Positions 24,451 to 25,388 of a stretch of DNA of 25,388 nt are shown here, piece by piece; the stretch's first letter is position 1; every line of letters begins with the position of its first letter. A program made the translations under genes and the position numbers. The DNA is from a virus: the IMG/VR virus record IMGVR_UViG_3300022074_000345, positions 1 through 25,388 of that record; one strand, given 5' to 3'. The notes under the pieces are model-generated. The model was not told the DNA's origin. It was given only the letters and a program-made list of their open reading frames with translations, and ran no database searches.

Positions 24451-24466
24451 GTGTCTGTGTGTCTGT
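24451..24466. repeat. Perfect 8-base tandem repeat GTGTCTGT
   Basis: Two exact copies of GTGTCTGT side by side, in a GT-rich stretch (24430-24468) that stands out from the A/T background. It lies 65-80 bases upstream of the first late gene. Confidence 0.6.
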
Positions 24467-24578
24467 TGAAATTATCCATGTATATATATGTATAACATCG
24501 CAGGTAAAATCTGGGGTATAGGGGGTAGTTTAGAATGATAATAATGTGCAAGTAAATAGTAAAAAAGGTGGATATAAG

Positions 24579-24595
24579 TATCATTACTATTGATA
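24579..24595. repeat. Dyad TATCA-N7-TGATA
   Basis: TATCA (24579-24583) and TGATA (24591-24595) are inverted copies with seven bases between. The arms share the TGATAA/TTATCA core with the longer dyad 50 bases to the right. It might be a weak operator or chance in AT-rich DNA. Confidence 0.35.
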
Positions 24596-24628
24596 ACAAA
24601 AATATATCACTATCTATTTTATAAGGAT

Positions 24629-24655
24629 TTTCTGATAACGATTAATTATCAGAAA
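24629..24655. repeat. Perfect 10-base inverted repeat; operator-like or weak terminator
   Basis: TTTCTGATAA (24629-24638) and TTATCAGAAA (24646-24655) are perfect inverted arms with a seven-base spacer. On the plus strand TTTTT follows, so a rightward terminator is conceivable, but the stem has only two G:C pairs and there is no rightward gene to its left. A repressor operator between divergent units fits the position better. Confidence 0.5.
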
Positions 24656-24769
24656 TTTTTAGATCCGTTGGTCATAATGCGTAAACAGAAAAAAGATTGC
24701 TTAATGTTTGGATAGTGAATTATTTCTATTTTTAATTCCAATTCCTAAACCAATAAACAATTGAGCTGC

Positions 24770-24791
24770 GCCACAATTTAGCCACAATTAT
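24770..24791. repeat. Tandem 11-base repeat GCCACAATTTA/GCCACAATTAT
   Basis: Two adjacent copies with nine of eleven bases identical and a period of one DNA helical turn, about 90-110 bases before the first rightward gene. This arrangement is typical of tandem protein-binding half-sites on one face of the helix. Confidence 0.5.
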
Positions 24792-24832
24792 TATGCGTCA
24801 ATCTGTCATATTCTATTTTTAAATTAGATCTT

Positions 24833-24852
24833 TAAGTTACCCTTATAAGTTA
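24833..24852 (+). promoter_or_regulatory. Direct repeat TAAGTTA (period 13) before the rightward gene
   Basis: TAAGTTA occurs at 24833-24839 and 24846-24852, flanking CCCTTA; a TTATAA string between them could act as a -10 element for the rightward genes. The ribosome site AAAGGAAA follows at about 24864. The promoter call is tentative. Confidence 0.3.
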
Positions 24853-24879
24853 AATTAAACAGTAAAGGAAAAAAAACAA

Positions 24880-25071
24880 ATGGATAGTAAAACAAAACGA
24901 TTTTTGGACAATTTAAAATTTGTACAAACTGAAATAGAAAATCTTCAAAGTGATAAAGGTTTTCAAGAATATCATGCCGATGAAAAATATGATGATATTT
25001 ATAAAAAAATTTATGATGTTCAATCTCATGTTGAAGATTTAATAGAGGAATTAACAGAGGGTGGTGAATAA
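24880..25071 (+). CDS. Small acidic helical protein, 63 aa, first rightward gene
   Basis: A 63-residue acidic protein, predicted to be two helices or a short coiled coil (FLDNLKFVQTEIENLQSDKG, then YDDIYKKIYDVQSHVEDLIEEL). No family recognised. AAAGGAAA upstream of the ATG is a fair ribosome site. Its TAA overlaps the ATG of the next gene (TAATG). As the first gene of the other transcription unit it is probably early-expressed; small acidic early phage proteins often bind host proteins, but nothing here shows that. The opposite strand has an open frame across the same bases, which I treat as a shadow. Confidence 0.75.
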   Translation: MDSKTKRFLDNLKFVQTEIENLQSDKGFQEYHADEKYDDIYKKIYDVQSHVEDLIEELTEGGE

Positions 25072-25244
25072 TGGAAATCAAAGTATCTATAAAAAATGTT
25101 TATGGCGTTGAACGAATTTATCCAAAATGCAAAATTTCAACTTCATTTTCAAGATTAATGAGAAAAAGAACTTTTGACAGGGAAGAGATCCAGGAAATTA
25201 AAACAATGGGATATTCTGTCGAAGTTGTTACAGAAACTTTATAA
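25071..25244 (+). CDS. Small conserved phage protein of the VSIKNVYG...IYP type, 57 aa
   Basis: A 57-codon frame beginning with the ATG that overlaps the preceding stop. The sequence MEIKVSIKNVYGVERIYP, followed by C20, RKRTFDREEIQEIKTMGYSV, fits a widespread small phage/prophage protein family known to me by its V-x-I-K-N-V-Y-G and I-Y-P-x-C start and a K-x-L/F-T/D helix ending L/M-G-Y/F-x-V. Its function is unknown. The frame is too short for many size cut-offs but coupling and resemblance make it a likely real gene. It ends at TAA 25242-25244, and a conserved-looking DNA element lies over this stop. Confidence 0.75.
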   Translation: MEIKVSIKNVYGVERIYPKCKISTSFSRLMRKRTFDREEIQEIKTMGYSVEVVTETL

Positions 25245-25262
25245 TGCGACAACTTGTCAATT
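25241..25262 (+). promoter_or_regulatory. Repeated element ATAATGCGACAACTTGTCAATT (second copy)
   Basis: This segment resembles 24790-24811 (shared TATGCG/AATGCG, CAA, TGTCA; about 16 of 22 positions agree). Both lie roughly 75-90 bases before an ATG on the plus strand. GACAA-C-TTGTC inside it is a perfect 11-base inverted repeat. It may be a promoter or operator for the partial gene that follows; unproven. Confidence 0.35.
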
Positions 25263-25317
25263 TAAAGAAAGTAAAAAATAAATAAGATAATAAAAAACAA
25301 AAAAAGGAAAAAACAAA

Positions 25318-25388
25318 ATGGAAAAAATGACAATCGAACAGTTAAGAAATCGACCCTATAAAATACCAAATAATATATTGCGTAAAGG
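25318..25388 (+). CDS. Start of a rightward gene (cut by window edge)
   Basis: ATG at 25318 with AAAAGGAAA upstream; open to the window end (23 codons: MEKMTIEQLRNRPYKIPNN and a few more residues). Too little to identify. The ribosome site and the 73-base gap before it suggest it is the first gene after a possible internal control site. Confidence 0.55.
   Translation, partial: MEKMTIEQLRNRPYKIPNNILRK

Larger units (their letters stand above)
24388..24879. other. Divergent AT-rich control region without genes
   Basis: This 492-base gap separates the leftward late operon from rightward genes. I found no credible gene; the ATG-initiated frames I looked at here are 12 codons or shorter. It holds A- and T-runs (24408-24430), an 8-base tandem repeat, an AT-alternating run (24480-24494), a G-rich stretch (24511-24526), two dyads, an 11-base tandem repeat, and a 7-base direct repeat before the first rightward gene. 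Promoters for both directions must lie here or nearby; I see no unambiguous sigma-70 pair and no clear phage RNA polymerase promoter. Operators, a packaging site or an origin are all possible. Confidence 0.7.

Noticed and set aside
24515-24530. T7-type promoter suggested by TATAGGGGG
   Set aside because: Only the initiation-like core fits, the upstream recognition part does not, and it points away from the nearest late genes. No second convincing copy was found before other late genes.
24629-24660. Confident rho-independent terminator
   Set aside because: Although TTTTT follows the inverted repeat, the stem has only two G:C pairs and no rightward gene ends to its left, so it is listed only as a dyad.
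24677-24715. Tiny frames starting ATGCG (12, 9 and 13 codons, also at 24793 and 25244)
   Set aside because: Too short, no ribosome sites of their own except a stop/start overlap for the last; the shared bases are more simply a DNA element.
24824-25081. 85-codon minus-strand frame opposite the first rightward genes
   Set aside because: The plus-strand genes have ribosome sites and stop/start coupling; the minus-strand product is a low-complexity H/F/L/Y-rich sequence typical of a shadow.
1-25388. tRNA genes, rRNA, CRISPR arrays, insertion sequences, integrase or att site
   Set aside because: Looked for on both strands by eye; no cloverleaf, repeat-spacer array, transposase motif or tyrosine/serine recombinase motif was seen.

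Overview
The window looks like one end-to-middle section of a marine, T7-like (podovirus-type) phage genome. The DNA is strongly AT-rich, and genes are packed with gaps of a few bases or stop/start overlaps. The best recognised proteins (terminase, head-tail connecting portal, capsid, gp11-like and gp12-like tail tube proteins, internal virion proteins, T7-type tail fibre N-terminus) form a T7-style virion set. The AT-richness and the marine-type tail-fibre domains suggest a host such as SAR11 (a pelagiphage). That host call is inference; no host gene, integrase, tRNA or att site is visible.

Layout. Nearly everything from 1 to 24387 is on the minus strand, so the late operon reads from right to left. 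In transcription order it runs: a small 63-aa gene; the large terminase subunit; three small or medium proteins (73, 55, 244 aa); portal; a small Bbp19-like protein; scaffold; a 60-aa protein; major capsid protein, followed by a GC-rich hairpin; a 66-aa protein; gp11-like and gp12-like tail tubular proteins; a GNAT-like gp13-type protein; three to four internal virion (ejection) proteins, one with a lysozyme-like C-terminal motif and a gp16-type function apparently shared by two genes; a T7-type tail fibre; a run of five fibre or adhesin-like genes; and a left-end group of small proteins (four-Cys 70 aa, coiled coil plus one membrane helix, compact PD-(D/E)XK-like nuclease candidate, and a membrane protein cut by the window edge). 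No complete endolysin gene is visible.

At 24388-24879 the direction flips. This 492-base AT-rich divergent region has no credible gene but holds several dyads and tandem repeats, and is the likely control region (and perhaps the packaging or replication site). To its right, on the plus strand, two small coupled genes and the start of a third mark the edge of another, presumably early, gene block.

The least explained parts are the nuclease-like 100-aa protein, the repeated adhesin modules of the fibre genes, the C-terminal motif shared by two small proteins next to the portal, the small RNA-level hairpins at gene junctions, and the layered repeats of the divergent region.
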